This document shows positions 9,404-19,350 of a stretch of DNA of 64,000 nucleotides, one piece after another. This DNA is from Gammaproteobacteria bacterium (GTDB lineage: Bacteria; Pseudomonadota; Gammaproteobacteria; Burkholderiales; Rhodocyclaceae): positions 62,001 to 126,000 of the forward strand of contig JARFTZ010000060.1 in NCBI GenBank assembly GCA_029289235.1, in the 5' to 3' direction. The stretch's first letter is position 1; each line of letters starts with the position of its first letter. Position numbers and translations under genes: made by a program. The notes under the pieces are model-generated. The model worked only from the letters and a program-made list of their open reading frames with translations, was not told the DNA's origin and ran no database searches.

Positions 9404-9580
9404 GCAGGAGTCCGGCGCCGAAACGTTTTTGTGAATCAAGAGCATGCCGGCGTGGCAATGAAGCATCCGACTGCTTTTTCGGCAGGACTTTAGCAGCAAT
9501 CTCCCTGTTCACGCAGCGGAATTCGTGTTGGCCGCGCACACCGCCGCCGGGATCGAAGCGCCTTTACAACATCGCGCCGG

Positions 9581-10204
9581 TCAGCGCGCCCCGGCAATCG
9601 CTGCGGCAATGGCCAGGAGCACTGCGCCGGTCAGGCGTTCGAGCATGCGGATATGCGCCCGGAAACGCCGTACGAGAGGCGGATGGCCGGCGGCACGCGC
9701 CACGGCGAGATCCCAAAGGAGGACCACCGCGAACATCCACAGGCCGTAGGCCAGGCGGACGCCCGGCGGTGTGGCGGCATCGAAACCGAGCGAGAACAGA
9801 CTGGCGTAGAACAGCGAGTTCTTCGGATTGAGGATACCGGAGAGGAAGCCGGTCCGGCATTCCCGCCACCAGCCGGACGGACTCGCCTGCGGACTGTCCG
9901 TGACCGGCATGGCAAGTTCGCCGGACGAGCGGACGAACCGCCAGCCGAGCCAGGCGAGGTAGCCGCAACCGCCCCACTTGAGCAGCGAGAAGAGCAGCAC
10001 CGAGGTTTGCAGCAGCGAGACACCGGCAATCGCAAGAGCGATATACACCGCGTTGGCGACGGCAATCCCGACGCAGACGCCGCCGGCCGTGCGCGGCCCG
10101 TTGACCACTGCGCTGCGGACGATCAGGAAAAAATCCGGCCCCGGACTGACCAAGGCCAGAAAATGCGCCCCGGCAATCACCAGAAACTGCTGCCACGCTG
10201 CCAC
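9581..10204 (-). CDS. LysE/RhtB-family amino-acid exporter
   Basis: 207-residue inner-membrane protein with about six hydrophobic segments and the family signature SPGPDFFLI near the N-terminus, plus FLSGILNPKNSLFY in the middle. The family exports amino acids (lysine, homoserine, threonine) or similar small compounds; the substrate cannot be read from the sequence. I chose GTG 10204 because AGGGAG sits six bases upstream and the family normally begins just before the first membrane segment. The longer open frame upstream is a shadow of the AraC gene. The AraC regulator lies upstream on the same strand and probably controls it. Confidence 0.86.
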   Translation of the reverse strand: MAAWQQFLVIAGAHFLALVSPGPDFFLIVRSAVVNGPRTAGGVCVGIAVANAVYIALAIAGVSLLQTSVLLFSLLKWGGCGYLAWLGWRFVRSSGELAMPVTDSPQASPSGWWRECRTGFLSGILNPKNSLFYASLFSLGFDAATPPGVRLAYGLWMFAVVLLWDLAVARAAGHPPLVRRFRAHIRMLERLTGAVLLAIAAAIAGAR

Positions 10205-10287
10205 ATCGCGCTCCCTGCCCGATTGAGAAGGCGCCACTCTGGCAAAGGACGAAGCAGACGTCTTGAACGAAATTGCGCTCACCCCGT

Positions 10288-11112
10288 TCAGGAAGGCGGA
10301 GAACGGTACTCGGCGGGCGTTGCGGCGACGCGCCGCTTGAAGGCGCGCTGGAAATGGCTTTGGTCGGCGAAGCCGAGCTGCGCCGCCACGTCGGCCAGCG
10401 GCAGGCCCTGTTCGAGGAGAACGCGCGCGCGGCGGATGCGCAGGTCGATCTGCCACGCGTGCGGCGTCATGCCGACCGTGTCGCGAAAGCGGCGCAGGAA
10501 GTGATAGCGGCTCATTCCAGCAAGTGACGCAAGCAAGGCCAGCGGCAACGGCTCGGCGCAGCGCGATTCGATCAGCGCCAGCGCGTCGTTCAATCCGGCA
10601 TTGCCCGAGGCGGCCGCTGCTGCCGTGAACAGCTCCCGGTCCTTGAGGATGCGGTACAGGTCGCCGACGAACAGCACCGCCTCGGCCTCCTTCTCGGCCT
10701 CTAGCGCATCGCCAAACAGGAGGTCGGTCAGCCGGACCAGGCGGGAATGAACCAGCGGCCGGAGCACCGCATCGGGGAAACCGTCGAAGACGCCGGCGGC
10801 GAACGGCTGCCATTCGCCGATCACGTCGGTCACCCACGCCGGATCAAGGTGGAGCATCCGGTAGCTCCAGCGCCCGTCGCTCGCCGGGTTGCAGCAATGC
10901 ACGACACCCGGCGGAATCAGCACGACATCGCCGGGACCGAGGCGCCGCTCGACGTCGCGCAGCGAGAACGCGCTCTCGCCCCCCTCCACCGAGCCGATCG
11001 ACAGGCTGTCGTGCGCGTGGGGTATGTAGCTGTTGCGGCTAGCGCTGGCACAGCGCGCTTCGACAAAGGGAAGCGCGGCGGAGCGCCAGAAACGGTGATC
11101 GGTGGCAGACAT
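10288..11112 (-). CDS. AraC-family regulator with cupin sensor domain
   Basis: 274 residues: an N-terminal cupin-like ligand domain (IPHAHD, then [14 protein letters not shown]) and a C-terminal AraC double helix-turn-helix at about 175-270 ([42 protein letters not shown]). This architecture is common in activators of amino-acid exporters. It lies 83 bases upstream of the LysE-type gene on the same strand, so the exporter is the likely target. The ligand is unknown. Confidence 0.88.
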   Translation of the reverse strand: MSATDHRFWRSAALPFVEARCASASRNSYIPHAHDSLSIGSVEGGESAFSLRDVERRLGPGDVVLIPPGVVHCCNPASDGRWSYRMLHLDPAWVTDVIGEWQPFAAGVFDGFPDAVLRPLVHSRLVRLTDLLFGDALEAEKEAEAVLFVGDLYRILKDRELFTAAAAASGNAGLNDALALIESRCAEPLPLALLASLAGMSRYHFLRRFRDTVGMTPHAWQIDLRIRRARVLLEQGLPLADVAAQLGFADQSHFQRAFKRRVAATPAEYRSPPS

Positions 11113-11283
11113 CGCGCGCAGAGCCCTCCGGGCGATTCGTGTAAACGACCGCCATCTTGGGCAATGAGCGCGCGCCGGTCAATCGAGGAGAAACTCTGCC
11201 GACATCCCATTGCGTCGCATGCCCGGAACGCTTCTTCGGTATACTTCCGCCTTTACGTTAGCTCCCCGTCGAAAGCGCATTCA

Positions 11284-12930
11284 ATGAGTTCCACCCCGGA
11301 TTCAAACGCCACTCCTTCCACGTCGTCCTCGCCGTTCCCGCCGGAAATCCTGCGCGATGTCGCCAAGCGCCGCACCTTCGCGATCATCTCCCACCCGGAC
11401 GCCGGCAAGACGACGCTGACCGAGAAGCTGCTGCTGTTCGGCGGGGCGATCCAGCTGGCCGGCACGGTCAAGAGCCGCAAGAGCGCCCGCCACGCGACCT
11501 CGGACTGGATGGAGGTGGAAAAGCAGCGCGGCATTTCGGTCACGAGCTCGGTGATGCAGTTCGAGTACAACGGGCACACCGTCAACCTGCTCGACACGCC
11601 GGGCCACCAGGATTTCTCGGAAGACACCTATCGCGTGCTCACCGCCGTCGACGCGGCGGTGATGGTGATCGACGCGGCCAAGGGCGTCGAGGCGCAGACG
11701 ATCAAGCTGCTCGACGTCTGCCGCATGCGCAACACGCCGATCATCACCTTCGTCAACAAGTTCGACCGCGAGGTGCGCGAGCCTTTCGAACTGCTCGAGG
11801 AAATCGAGAACGTACTGAACATCGAATGCGCGCCGATCACCTGGCCGATCGGCATGGGCAAGACTTTCCGCGGCGTCTATCACCTCGGCGACGACAGCCT
11901 GCTGCGCTTCACCCCCGGCGAGGAAAAACGCACCGAGGCGGAGAAGATCGACGGCATTGACAACCCGCTGCTCGACCGCGACTTTCCGCTCGAAGTCGGC
12001 AAGCTGCGCGAGGACGTGGACCTGATCCGCAGCGCCAGCAGCCCGTTCGACCTCGTCGATTTCCTCGCCGGCCAGCAAACGCCGGTGTTCTTCGGCTCCG
12101 GGATCAACAACTTCGGCGTGCAGGAAATCCTCCAGGCGCTGCTCGACTGGGCCCCACCGCCGCAGCCGCGCGATGCCGGCACACGCATGGTCGAACCGGC
12201 GGAAGCACCGTTCTCCGGCTTCGTCTTCAAGATACAGGCCAACATGGACCCGAAGCACCGCGACCGCATCGCCTTTTTCCGCGTCTGTTCCGGCCGCTAC
12301 ACTTCGGGTATGAAGGTCAAGCACGTGCGCATGGACCGCGAGATGAAGCTCGCCAACGCGCTGACCTTCATGGCCAACGAACGCGTGTTGATGGAAGACG
12401 CCGTCGCCGGCGATATCATCGGCATCCACAACCACGGCCAACTGCATATCGGCGACACGCTGACCGAGGGCGAAACGCTCGGCTTCAAGGGCATCCCCTA
12501 CTTCTCGCCTGAACTCTTCCGCAGCGCCCGCCTGCGCGACCCGCTGAAAAGCAAGCAACTGCAGAAGGGCCTGCAGGAACTCGGCGAGGAAGGCGCGATC
12601 CAGGTCTTCGAGAACCTCGCCACCGGCGCACTGCTGCTCGGCGCGGTCGGCGTGCTGCAGTTCGAGGTCGTCGCCCAGCGCCTGCAGACCGAGTACAAGG
12701 TCGATGCGATCTTCGAACCGGCCGACATCCACACCGCGCGGTGGCTGACCTTCCCCGACGAAGTGACGCGCAAGAACTTCGAGCGCGAACAGCAGCACCG
12801 CATGGCGAAAGACGTCGACGGCAACCTGGTGTATCTTGCCAGCACGCGCTACAACCTCGACGTGACGCGCGAGAAATGGACCAAGGTCGGTTTCCACGCC
12901 TCGCGCGAGCACGGCCAGGTCCTGAGTTGA
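11284..12930 (+). CDS. prfC: Peptide chain release factor 3
   Basis: GTPase that recycles RF1/RF2 from the ribosome after termination. 548 residues against 529 in E. coli, with about 20 extra at the N-terminus. The G1 motif HPDAGKTT, the switch II motif DTPGHQDF and the G4 motif NKFD are all clear, as is the RF3 hallmark [10 protein letters not shown] chose ATG 11284 ([10 protein letters not shown]); the frame is open upstream but overlaps the AraC promoter region and has no family similarity. The HAD gene follows four bases after the stop. Confidence 0.96.
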   Translation: MSSTPDSNATPSTSSSPFPPEILRDVAKRRTFAIISHPDAGKTTLTEKLLLFGGAIQLAGTVKSRKSARHATSDWMEVEKQRGISVTSSVMQFEYNGHTVNLLDTPGHQDFSEDTYRVLTAVDAAVMVIDAAKGVEAQTIKLLDVCRMRNTPIITFVNKFDREVREPFELLEEIENVLNIECAPITWPIGMGKTFRGVYHLGDDSLLRFTPGEEKRTEAEKIDGIDNPLLDRDFPLEVGKLREDVDLIRSASSPFDLVDFLAGQQTPVFFGSGINNFGVQEILQALLDWAPPPQPRDAGTRMVEPAEAPFSGFVFKIQANMDPKHRDRIAFFRVCSGRYTSGMKVKHVRMDREMKLANALTFMANERVLMEDAVAGDIIGIHNHGQLHIGDTLTEGETLGFKGIPYFSPELFRSARLRDPLKSKQLQKGLQELGEEGAIQVFENLATGALLLGAVGVLQFEVVAQRLQTEYKVDAIFEPADIHTARWLTFPDEVTRKNFEREQQHRMAKDVDGNLVYLASTRYNLDVTREKWTKVGFHASREHGQVLS

Positions 12931-12934
12931 CCCC

Positions 12935-13765
12935 ATGCCAAGCATCTTCTTCTTCGACATCGACAACACGCTGCTCGACCACAGCACGCTGACGATCCCG
13001 CCCTCCGCGCTCGCCGCCATCGACGAGCTCAAGCGGGACGGGCATACGGTCGTCGTCGCCACCGGGCGTGCACACGGGCATGCCAAGCCGTTCATCGACC
13101 AGGTTCGCCCGACCTTCGCGATCACCCAGAACGGAGCGCGCATCCTGCACGGCGACGATGTCGTGTTCAGCGTTCCGTTGCCCCGGCAACGGCTCGCCGA
13201 TCTGTTCGACTGGATGGCCGGGCAAGGTCATTACTATGGCGTCAATGACGGTACCTCAGGCTACCTCAACGCGCAGGTGCCGATGACCACGCAGCCGCTC
13301 GACACCGTCGCCATGCCCTACCAGTCCGACGACCCGATCCACTGCTGGCGGGACGTCTTCCAGGGCTGGCTGTTCTTCGACGAATCGCTCGATACGACGC
13401 TGATTCCGGCCATCCGCCAGCGTTTCCCGGAATTCGACATCGTCCGCTGGCACCCCTGGGCCGTCGACGTCCAGTTGCACGCGATCAACAAATGGACCGG
13501 TTGCCAATGGGTCATGGCGCGTACCGGTTTCTCGCCCGAGCAGGCCATCGCCTTCGGCGACGGGCTGAATGACATGCAGATGGTCAAGGGCGTCGGCCTC
13601 GGCATCGCCATGGACAACGGACACCCCGAACTGAAAGCCGTCGCCGACCGGATCGCCCCGGCGCTGCATCTCGACGGCATCGCGCGGATGCTTCGGGAGC
13701 TGTTCCTGGCAACGCCCGACAGTCAGTTCGCCTCCTGCACGGCGCCCGCAAACAGCGAAAAATAG
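12935..13765 (+). CDS. HAD-superfamily Cof-type phosphatase
   Basis: 276 residues. The haloacid-dehalogenase nucleophile motif FDIDNTLLD (Asp8, Asp10) is at the N-terminus and the metal-binding loop FGDGLNDMQM is near the C-terminus, with a C2-type cap between. These are features of Cof/YbiV-like phosphatases that act on sugar phosphates or flavin/PLP precursors. The substrate cannot be assigned. It starts four bases after prfC and is probably cotranscribed. Confidence 0.9.
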   Translation: MPSIFFFDIDNTLLDHSTLTIPPSALAAIDELKRDGHTVVVATGRAHGHAKPFIDQVRPTFAITQNGARILHGDDVVFSVPLPRQRLADLFDWMAGQGHYYGVNDGTSGYLNAQVPMTTQPLDTVAMPYQSDDPIHCWRDVFQGWLFFDESLDTTLIPAIRQRFPEFDIVRWHPWAVDVQLHAINKWTGCQWVMARTGFSPEQAIAFGDGLNDMQMVKGVGLGIAMDNGHPELKAVADRIAPALHLDGIARMLRELFLATPDSQFASCTAPANSEK

Positions 13766-13837
13766 ACGCCGGCTCCACAGCATCTCCAGCGATCTGGCCA
13801 CAGTGAGCCCGCACGAGAAAACGCCGATGGAGAAATC

Positions 13838-14923
13838 ATGAGCAGAAAAACCAAGGTAATGATCGTCGACGACTCGGCGCTGGTCCGCCAGGTCATCACC
13901 CAGGCCATCTCCCGCGACCCGTCGATCGAAGTCGTCGCCACGGCGCAGGATCCGATCTTCGCGCTCGAAAAACTGAAGAACCAGTGGCCCGACGTCATCG
14001 TCCTGGACATCGAGATGCCACGCATGGACGGCCTGACCTTCCTGAAGAAGATCATGGCCGAGCATCCGACCCCGGTCATCATCTGCTCCTCGCTGGCGGA
14101 AAAAGGCGCCCAGGTCACGATGGAAGCACTGGCTTCGGGCGCGGTGAGCATCATCACCAAGCCGAAGATCGATCTCAAGGCGTTCCTGCAGGATTCGGCC
14201 AACGACATCGTCGCCAACATCAAGGCCGCTGCGCGCGCCAACATGCGGGCCGTTCGACAGATGGCGAGCACGCCCCACCCACTGGTCAATCGCCCCAAGC
14301 TGTCGGCCGACGTAATGCTGCCGAGCACCCACACCGGCGCGCGGATGTACGGCACGACGGACAAGCTGATCGCCATCGGCACATCCACGGGCGGCACGCA
14401 GGCGCTGGAAGCGGTACTGACCAAACTGCCGGCCGTCAGTACCGGCATCGTCATCGTCCAGCACATGCCGGAACGTTTCACCGCGATGTTCGCCGAGCGA
14501 CTGAACAATCTGTGCCAGATCGAGGTGCGCGAAGGCAAGGACGGCGACCGCGTACGCGCCGGGCTCGCGCTGATCGCGCCCGGCGGCAAGCACATGCTGC
14601 TCAAGCGCAGCGGCGCGCAGTACTACGTCGAAGTTCGCGACGGCCCGCTGGTCAACCGCCACAAGCCGTCGGTCGATGTCCTCTTCCGCTCGGTTGCCCT
14701 AGTTGCCGGCAAGAACGCTCTCGGCATCATCATGACCGGCATGGGCGACGACGGCGCCCGCGGACTCAAGGAAATGCGCGACACCGGCGCACAAACCATC
14801 GCCGAGGACGAATCTTCCTGCGTCGTGTTCGGCATGCCGAAGGAAGCCATCAAGCTCGGCGCGGCGGGGAAGGTTCTCCCGCTCGACACGATCCCCAAGG
14901 AAATCATCGCCTACGGGACGTGA
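13838..14923 (+). CDS. cheB: Chemotaxis protein-glutamate methylesterase CheB
   Basis: Removes methyl groups (and deamidates glutamines) from chemoreceptors during adaptation. 361 residues: receiver domain with phospho-acceptor Asp57 in [13 protein letters not shown], a linker, then the methylesterase domain with IGTSTGG (active Ser), VQHMPERF (active His) and MTGMGDDGA (active Asp). GGAGAAATC precedes the ATG. No cheA, cheR, cheW or receptor gene is adjacent, so it is an orphan copy here; the partner genes must be elsewhere. It might serve a non-flagellar chemosensory pathway. Confidence 0.95.
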   Translation: MSRKTKVMIVDDSALVRQVITQAISRDPSIEVVATAQDPIFALEKLKNQWPDVIVLDIEMPRMDGLTFLKKIMAEHPTPVIICSSLAEKGAQVTMEALASGAVSIITKPKIDLKAFLQDSANDIVANIKAAARANMRAVRQMASTPHPLVNRPKLSADVMLPSTHTGARMYGTTDKLIAIGTSTGGTQALEAVLTKLPAVSTGIVIVQHMPERFTAMFAERLNNLCQIEVREGKDGDRVRAGLALIAPGGKHMLLKRSGAQYYVEVRDGPLVNRHKPSVDVLFRSVALVAGKNALGIIMTGMGDDGARGLKEMRDTGAQTIAEDESSCVVFGMPKEAIKLGAAGKVLPLDTIPKEIIAYGT

Positions 14924-15100
14924 CCCGGCGAAGGCAGCCACAGGCAAGCGCAAAAGACTCGCTCACGTCATAAAGAATCACAACTAACTACTTTTATAAT
15001 CAAAATACGATCCGAATAACCAAAAAGTTTATAACCATGTTCATCTGATGCATCCTGCGCCCCAACGTCAATTCGACGTTGTCATCAACGGGAGAGATCG

Positions 15101-15862
15101 ATGAATACGCTGCGCAACTACCTTTCCGTTGCAGCACTGGCCGTGGTCAGCGCCGTGGCGCTGTGGCACGGCCCGATCGCGCAACTGCCGAACTATCACG
15201 CCTTTGCCGATCAAGGCGCACGCTACGGCATCCCGCATTTCGCCGACGTCATTTCAAACCTTGGCTTCGCCCTCGTGGCCCTGTGGGGCGCCTGCGTGTT
15301 ATCGCGCTCGGCATGGAAACCAGCACTGATGCATGGCCGGGCCGGCTACCGCCTGTTCCTGATCGGTCTGTTTTTCACCGCCTTCGGCTCGGCCTACTAC
15401 CATCTGGCGCCGGACAACGCCCGCCTCGTCTGGGATCGCCTGCCGATAGCGCTGGCCTGCGGCGGCCTGCTCGCCGGCGTATGGGGTGACACCCGGCAAA
15501 AGTCCTCGGCCGTCTTCGCCGCATGGATGGCCGTTCTGGCGATCTACAGCGTCACCTGGTGGTATGTCACCGAGATGGTCGGCGAAGGCGATCTGCGCCC
15601 GTACCTGATGTTCCAGATCCTGCCGATGCTGCTCATTCCGCTCTGGCAGTGGATATACCGATCGCCTGTCGATGATCGTTTGTCATATGGCGTTGTTCTG
15701 CTACTCTATGCCGCCGCAAAGACCACAGAGATTTACGACCACGAGATCGCCGCGCAACTGGGAACGATGACCGGGCATACGCTCAAGCATCTGCTGGCCA
15801 CGCTCGCCGCCGCCGTCATCGTCGCCCGTCTCGCGGCGCGTCAGCGCCCCGTCCGCCACTAA
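15101..15862 (+). CDS. Alkaline-ceramidase-like (CREST superfamily) membrane protein
   Basis: 253 residues with seven or more hydrophobic segments. It carries the three motifs of the CREST membrane hydrolases: SAYYH (SxxxH), an Asp in VWDRLP and HTLKH (HxxxH). These bind zinc in alkaline ceramidases, PAQR receptors and Per1. It is probably an inner-membrane lipid amidase or hydrolase, which fits the phospholipid operon starting 24 bases downstream. GGGAGAG lies before the ATG. An AT-rich 177-bp gap separates it from cheB and probably carries the promoter. The substrate is unknown. Confidence 0.7.
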   Translation: MNTLRNYLSVAALAVVSAVALWHGPIAQLPNYHAFADQGARYGIPHFADVISNLGFALVALWGACVLSRSAWKPALMHGRAGYRLFLIGLFFTAFGSAYYHLAPDNARLVWDRLPIALACGGLLAGVWGDTRQKSSAVFAAWMAVLAIYSVTWWYVTEMVGEGDLRPYLMFQILPMLLIPLWQWIYRSPVDDRLSYGVVLLLYAAAKTTEIYDHEIAAQLGTMTGHTLKHLLATLAAAVIVARLAARQRPVRH

Positions 15863-15886
15863 GCAACCCACCTACGGGATAAAAAC

Positions 15887-18052
15887 ATGCTCAGAATCCT
15901 GCTCGGCCTCCTGCTCAAGCTGCTGTTCCGCGTCAAACTGCGCGGCGACCCCTCGGTCTTCGTCAATCGGCGAACGCTGGTGGTCGCCAACCACGAATCG
16001 TTCATTGACGGCGTCTTGCTCGGCCTGTCGATGCCGGTCGATGCGGTGTACGTGGTCCACAAGCAGATAGCCGACCGCCCCGTTTTCCGTTTCCTGCTCT
16101 CCTTCGTTCCGCACCTCGCCGTCGAATCGACGAGCCCGCTGGCGATAAAGCAGATCATCAAACTGGTCGAAACCGGCCAGCCGGTCGTCATCTTCCCGGA
16201 AGGGCGCATCACGCGCACCGGTTCGCTGATGAAGGTGTACGACGGCGCAGCCTTCGTCGCCGCGAAGACCGGCGCGACGATCGTCCCGGTGCGCATCGAC
16301 GGCGCGGCGCGCAGCTACTTCGGGCGGCTCGCCGGCATCTATCCGCTGAAAGCGTTCCCCAAGGTAACGATCTCGATCCAGGATCGCCGCACCATACCGA
16401 TGCCCGAACTCCCCACGGCCAAGCAGCGGCGCCGGCGGGCCGGCGAACTGATGCGCCGCATCCTGCTCGACATGCTTGTCAATTCACGCCCCGAGCGCAC
16501 CATCTACGACGCCTTCCTTGACGGAATGACCACGTTTGGTCCGCATTACGAACTGGTCGAGGACATCCGGCTGCACGAGGAATCCTACGGATCGCTGCTG
16601 CGGACGTCGCTCGGCCTGCAGCGCGCGCTCACCCGTCATACGCGCCCGGACGAAGTCGTCGGCGTACTGACGCCGAGCGCGGCGCCGACAATGGCCCTGT
16701 TGCTCGCGCTCTCCTCCGGTCGACGAATCCCCGCCATGCTCAACTACACGGCGGGGGCCGACGGGCTGCAAGCTGCCTGCACCGCCGCCGCCATCCGGAC
16801 AATAGTCACCTCGCGCGCATTCCTCGAAAAAGCAAAGCTGACGCCAATCGTCGAGAAGATCGACGGCATCCGCCTGCTTTTCCTGGAAGACCTGAAAAAC
16901 GATCTGACCGCCTCCGACAAACTCTGGGTCGTCTGGCATGTGCTGTTTCCGCGCTGTGCTGCCGTCCCGCAGACACCGCAGGACCCGGGCGTGGTGCTGT
17001 TCACCTCGGGTTCGGAAGGCAAGCCAAAAGGCGTCGTGCATTCGCACGCGTCGGTGCTGGCCAACGTCGCGCAGATTCGCGCGGTGGCGGACTTCACGCC
17101 GCTCGACAAGTTCATGATGGCGCTGCCACTGTTCCACTCCTTCGGGCTGACCTGCGGCGTGCTGTTGCCGCTCGTTTCCGGCTGCAAGGTCTTCCTCTAC
17201 CCCAACCCGCTGCATTACAAGATCATCCCGGAACTGGTGTATGACCGTAACTGCACGGTCCTCTTCGGCACCTCGACCTTCCTCGGCAACTACGCCAAAC
17301 ACGCGCATCCCTACGATTTCGGGCGGCTGCGCTACGTCGTCGCCGGCGCCGAGAAGCTCTCCGCCGAAGTGCACGACACCTGGATGGAGAAGTTCGGCAT
17401 CCGCATCCTCGAGGGCTACGGTGTGACCGAGTGCGCGCCGGTGGTCGCGGTCAACGTGCCGATGGCCTGCAAGACCGGCACCGTCGGCCAGCTTCTGCCG
17501 GGAATCACTTACGAACTGGAAGCCGTGCCCGGCATCGAATCGGCCGGCGCGCTGCACGTCAAGGGACCGAACGTGATGAGCGGCTACTACCTGTTCGACC
17601 AGCCCGGCGTGATCCAGCAAGCGCAATCGATCGGCAGCGGCTGGTACGCCACCGGCGACATCGTCGAAATCGACGACGAGGGCTACGTGCATATACGCGG
17701 CCGAATCAAGCGCTTCGCCAAGATCGCCGGTGAGATGATCTCGCTGGAAGTCGTCGAAAAGCTGGCGAAAGCGGCTGCCCCCGGCTTCGCCCACGCCGCA
17801 TCGACCCGCCCCGACGCCGCCAAGGGCGAAGCGCTGGTGCTATTCACCACAGCTCCTGACCTGCAACGCGGACAACTGCTTGCTGCTGCCAAGGCGGCCG
17901 GCGCTCCGGAACTGGCCGTACCGCGCACGATCCGGCACGTGAAGCAAATCCCCCTGCTGGGCAGCGGCAAGACGGATTACGTCACGCTCAAGCAAATGGC
18001 GGAACAGGAGACTGCGCAGGAGAACGTCGTCACCGAAGACGCCGGCGCCTGA
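15887..18052 (+). CDS. aas: Bifunctional acyltransferase / acyl-ACP synthetase (Aas type)
   Basis: 721 residues, close to E. coli Aas (719). The N-terminal ~200 residues are a PlsC-type acyltransferase (NHESFID, then FPEGRITRTG). The rest is an AMP-forming ligase with the P-loop FTSGSEGKPKG and the GYGVTECAP and ATGDIVEIDDEGY motifs. It re-acylates lysophosphatidylethanolamine with an activated fatty acid at the inner membrane, and some homologues work with the lysophospholipid flippase LplT. First gene of a four-gene lipid cluster, with gaps of 16 bases or less or overlaps between all members. Confidence 0.9.
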   Translation: MLRILLGLLLKLLFRVKLRGDPSVFVNRRTLVVANHESFIDGVLLGLSMPVDAVYVVHKQIADRPVFRFLLSFVPHLAVESTSPLAIKQIIKLVETGQPVVIFPEGRITRTGSLMKVYDGAAFVAAKTGATIVPVRIDGAARSYFGRLAGIYPLKAFPKVTISIQDRRTIPMPELPTAKQRRRRAGELMRRILLDMLVNSRPERTIYDAFLDGMTTFGPHYELVEDIRLHEESYGSLLRTSLGLQRALTRHTRPDEVVGVLTPSAAPTMALLLALSSGRRIPAMLNYTAGADGLQAACTAAAIRTIVTSRAFLEKAKLTPIVEKIDGIRLLFLEDLKNDLTASDKLWVVWHVLFPRCAAVPQTPQDPGVVLFTSGSEGKPKGVVHSHASVLANVAQIRAVADFTPLDKFMMALPLFHSFGLTCGVLLPLVSGCKVFLYPNPLHYKIIPELVYDRNCTVLFGTSTFLGNYAKHAHPYDFGRLRYVVAGAEKLSAEVHDTWMEKFGIRILEGYGVTECAPVVAVNVPMACKTGTVGQLLPGITYELEAVPGIESAGALHVKGPNVMSGYYLFDQPGVIQQAQSIGSGWYATGDIVEIDDEGYVHIRGRIKRFAKIAGEMISLEVVEKLAKAAAPGFAHAASTRPDAAKGEALVLFTTAPDLQRGQLLAAAKAAGAPELAVPRTIRHVKQIPLLGSGKTDYVTLKQMAEQETAQENVVTEDAGA

Positions 18053-18068
18053 CCCACGAGGAGAACAC

Positions 18069-18722
18069 ATGATCAGCATCTACCAGCTCAAGCCGCGCTT
18101 CCAGGCGCTGCTCCGTCCGATCGCCCAGGCTTGCGCCGTCGCCGGCATCACCGCGAACAGCGTGACGATCGCCGCCATGCTCATTTCCCTTGCGCTCGGT
18201 GCCGCACTGGCGCTCTACGGCGGACGGCGCGAGGTTTTCCTGTTGCTGCCGCTGTGGATGTTCCTGCGCATGGCCTTCAACGCCATCGACGGCATGCTGG
18301 CGCGCGAGTTCGGACAGAAATCGGCGCTGGGCGCCTATCTCAACGAGCTCTCCGACGTCGTTTCCGACGCCGCGCTGTATCTGCCCTTCGTGGCTGTCGC
18401 ACCGTTCGGCTGGAGCAGCATCGGCGCCGTCGTCTTCCTCTCGGCCGTCTCCGAAATGGCCGGTGCGCTCGGCCCGATGGTCGGTGGCGAACGCCGCTAC
18501 GACGGCCCGATGGGCAAGAGCGACCGCGCCTTCGTCTTCGGCTCCCTCGGGGTTGCGACCGGCCTGTCGCCCGCCCTGCCCGACTGGCTGTTCTGGCTGA
18601 TGCCGCTCAGCGCCGGCGCCATCGTTCTGAACATCATAAATCGCATCCGCGGCGGCATCGCCTCCGCCATGTCTGCCTCGAGAATGAAGAAAAACGACCC
18701 TGATCATGGCCACCTTTGTTGA
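18069..18722 (+). CDS. CDP-alcohol phosphatidyltransferase-family protein with Asn-substituted motif
   Basis: 217 residues, multi-pass membrane protein. The family signature D-x2-DG-x2-AR-x8-G-x3-D-x3-D is present as N71-x2-D74-G-x2-A-R-x8-G88-x3-N92-x3-D96, so the first and third metal-ligand Asp are Asn. I recall homologues next to aas/cdsA-like genes with the same pattern, which would make it a conserved subfamily rather than damage. It may transfer a phosphatidyl group to an unidentified alcohol, or the chemistry may have changed. The 3' end overlaps the next gene by 17 bases. Confidence 0.8.
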   Translation: MISIYQLKPRFQALLRPIAQACAVAGITANSVTIAAMLISLALGAALALYGGRREVFLLLPLWMFLRMAFNAIDGMLAREFGQKSALGAYLNELSDVVSDAALYLPFVAVAPFGWSSIGAVVFLSAVSEMAGALGPMVGGERRYDGPMGKSDRAFVFGSLGVATGLSPALPDWLFWLMPLSAGAIVLNIINRIRGGIASAMSASRMKKNDPDHGHLC

Positions 18723-19335
18723 ACAGTTCGTTGCCTCCACGCTATGTCTCCTCGCCCGGTTGCTGACCGGCGTTCGCCCGATTTGGCACGGCACGCAACC
18801 CGACAGACGACTGCGGATCTATTTTGCCAACCACAGCAGCCATGGCGATTTCTTGCTCATCTGGGCGTCGCTGCCTGCCGGCTTGCGCCGGCTGACGCGC
18901 CCGGTGGCCGCCTCGGACTACTGGCTGGCCGGAAGTCTGCGCCGCTACGTTTCAGGTCGCGTATTTCGGGCTGTGCTGATCGACAGGAAGGTCACACGCG
19001 GCGGCAGAAATCCGGTTCAGCAGATGTCCGACGCGCTGGCTGACGGCAACTCCCTGATCCTCTTCCCCGAGGGCACGCGCAACCCGGGCGACGGCGTGCT
19101 GCCGTTCAAGAGCGGCCTGTTCCACCTGGCAAAAAAACACCCCGAAGTCGAACTGGTGCCGGTCTGGATCGAGAACCTTGGGCGCGTAATGCCCAAGGGC
19201 GCGTTCATTCCGGCGCCGCTGCTCTGCACGCTGGTTTTCGGTGCGCCATTGCAGATGCTCGCCGACGAAAAGCGTGACCAGTTCCTCACCCGCGCACGCA
19301 ACGCCCTGCTCGCGCTGGCCCCCGACAACGATTGA
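18706..19335 (+). CDS. 1-acyl-sn-glycerol-3-phosphate acyltransferase-like protein
   Basis: 209 residues, PlsC-family fold. NHSSHGD (42-48) is the NHx4D catalytic box and FPEGTRNPG the substrate-binding box. The family makes phosphatidic acid from lysophosphatidic acid and acyl-CoA/ACP. It is shorter than housekeeping PlsC and embedded in the aas/CDP-alcohol/cdsA cluster, so it is more likely a dedicated second copy than the main enzyme. It starts inside the upstream gene (17-base overlap). Confidence 0.85.
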   Translation: MATFVEQFVASTLCLLARLLTGVRPIWHGTQPDRRLRIYFANHSSHGDFLLIWASLPAGLRRLTRPVAASDYWLAGSLRRYVSGRVFRAVLIDRKVTRGGRNPVQQMSDALADGNSLILFPEGTRNPGDGVLPFKSGLFHLAKKHPEVELVPVWIENLGRVMPKGAFIPAPLLCTLVFGAPLQMLADEKRDQFLTRARNALLALAPDND

Positions 19336-19350
19336 CCCCTGGATATCGCC

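Noticed and set aside
6815-9493. 892-residue open frame antisense to the GGDEF/EAL gene
   Set aside because: Its protein is His/Arg/Gln-rich with no recognisable domain; it is the complement of a strongly recognisable gene and arises from high-GC codon bias.
10205-10837. Extension of the LysE frame upstream of 10204
   Set aside because: It overlaps most of the AraC gene in another frame; a good ribosome-binding site and the family start support GTG 10204.
11302-13143. 613-residue open frame antisense to prfC
   Set aside because: Composition is low-complexity (Val/Asp/Glu/Arg-rich) and the other strand encodes release factor 3 and a HAD phosphatase without doubt.
13256-14662. 468-residue open frame antisense to the HAD gene and cheB
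   Set aside because: No domain recognised; mirrors two well-supported genes.
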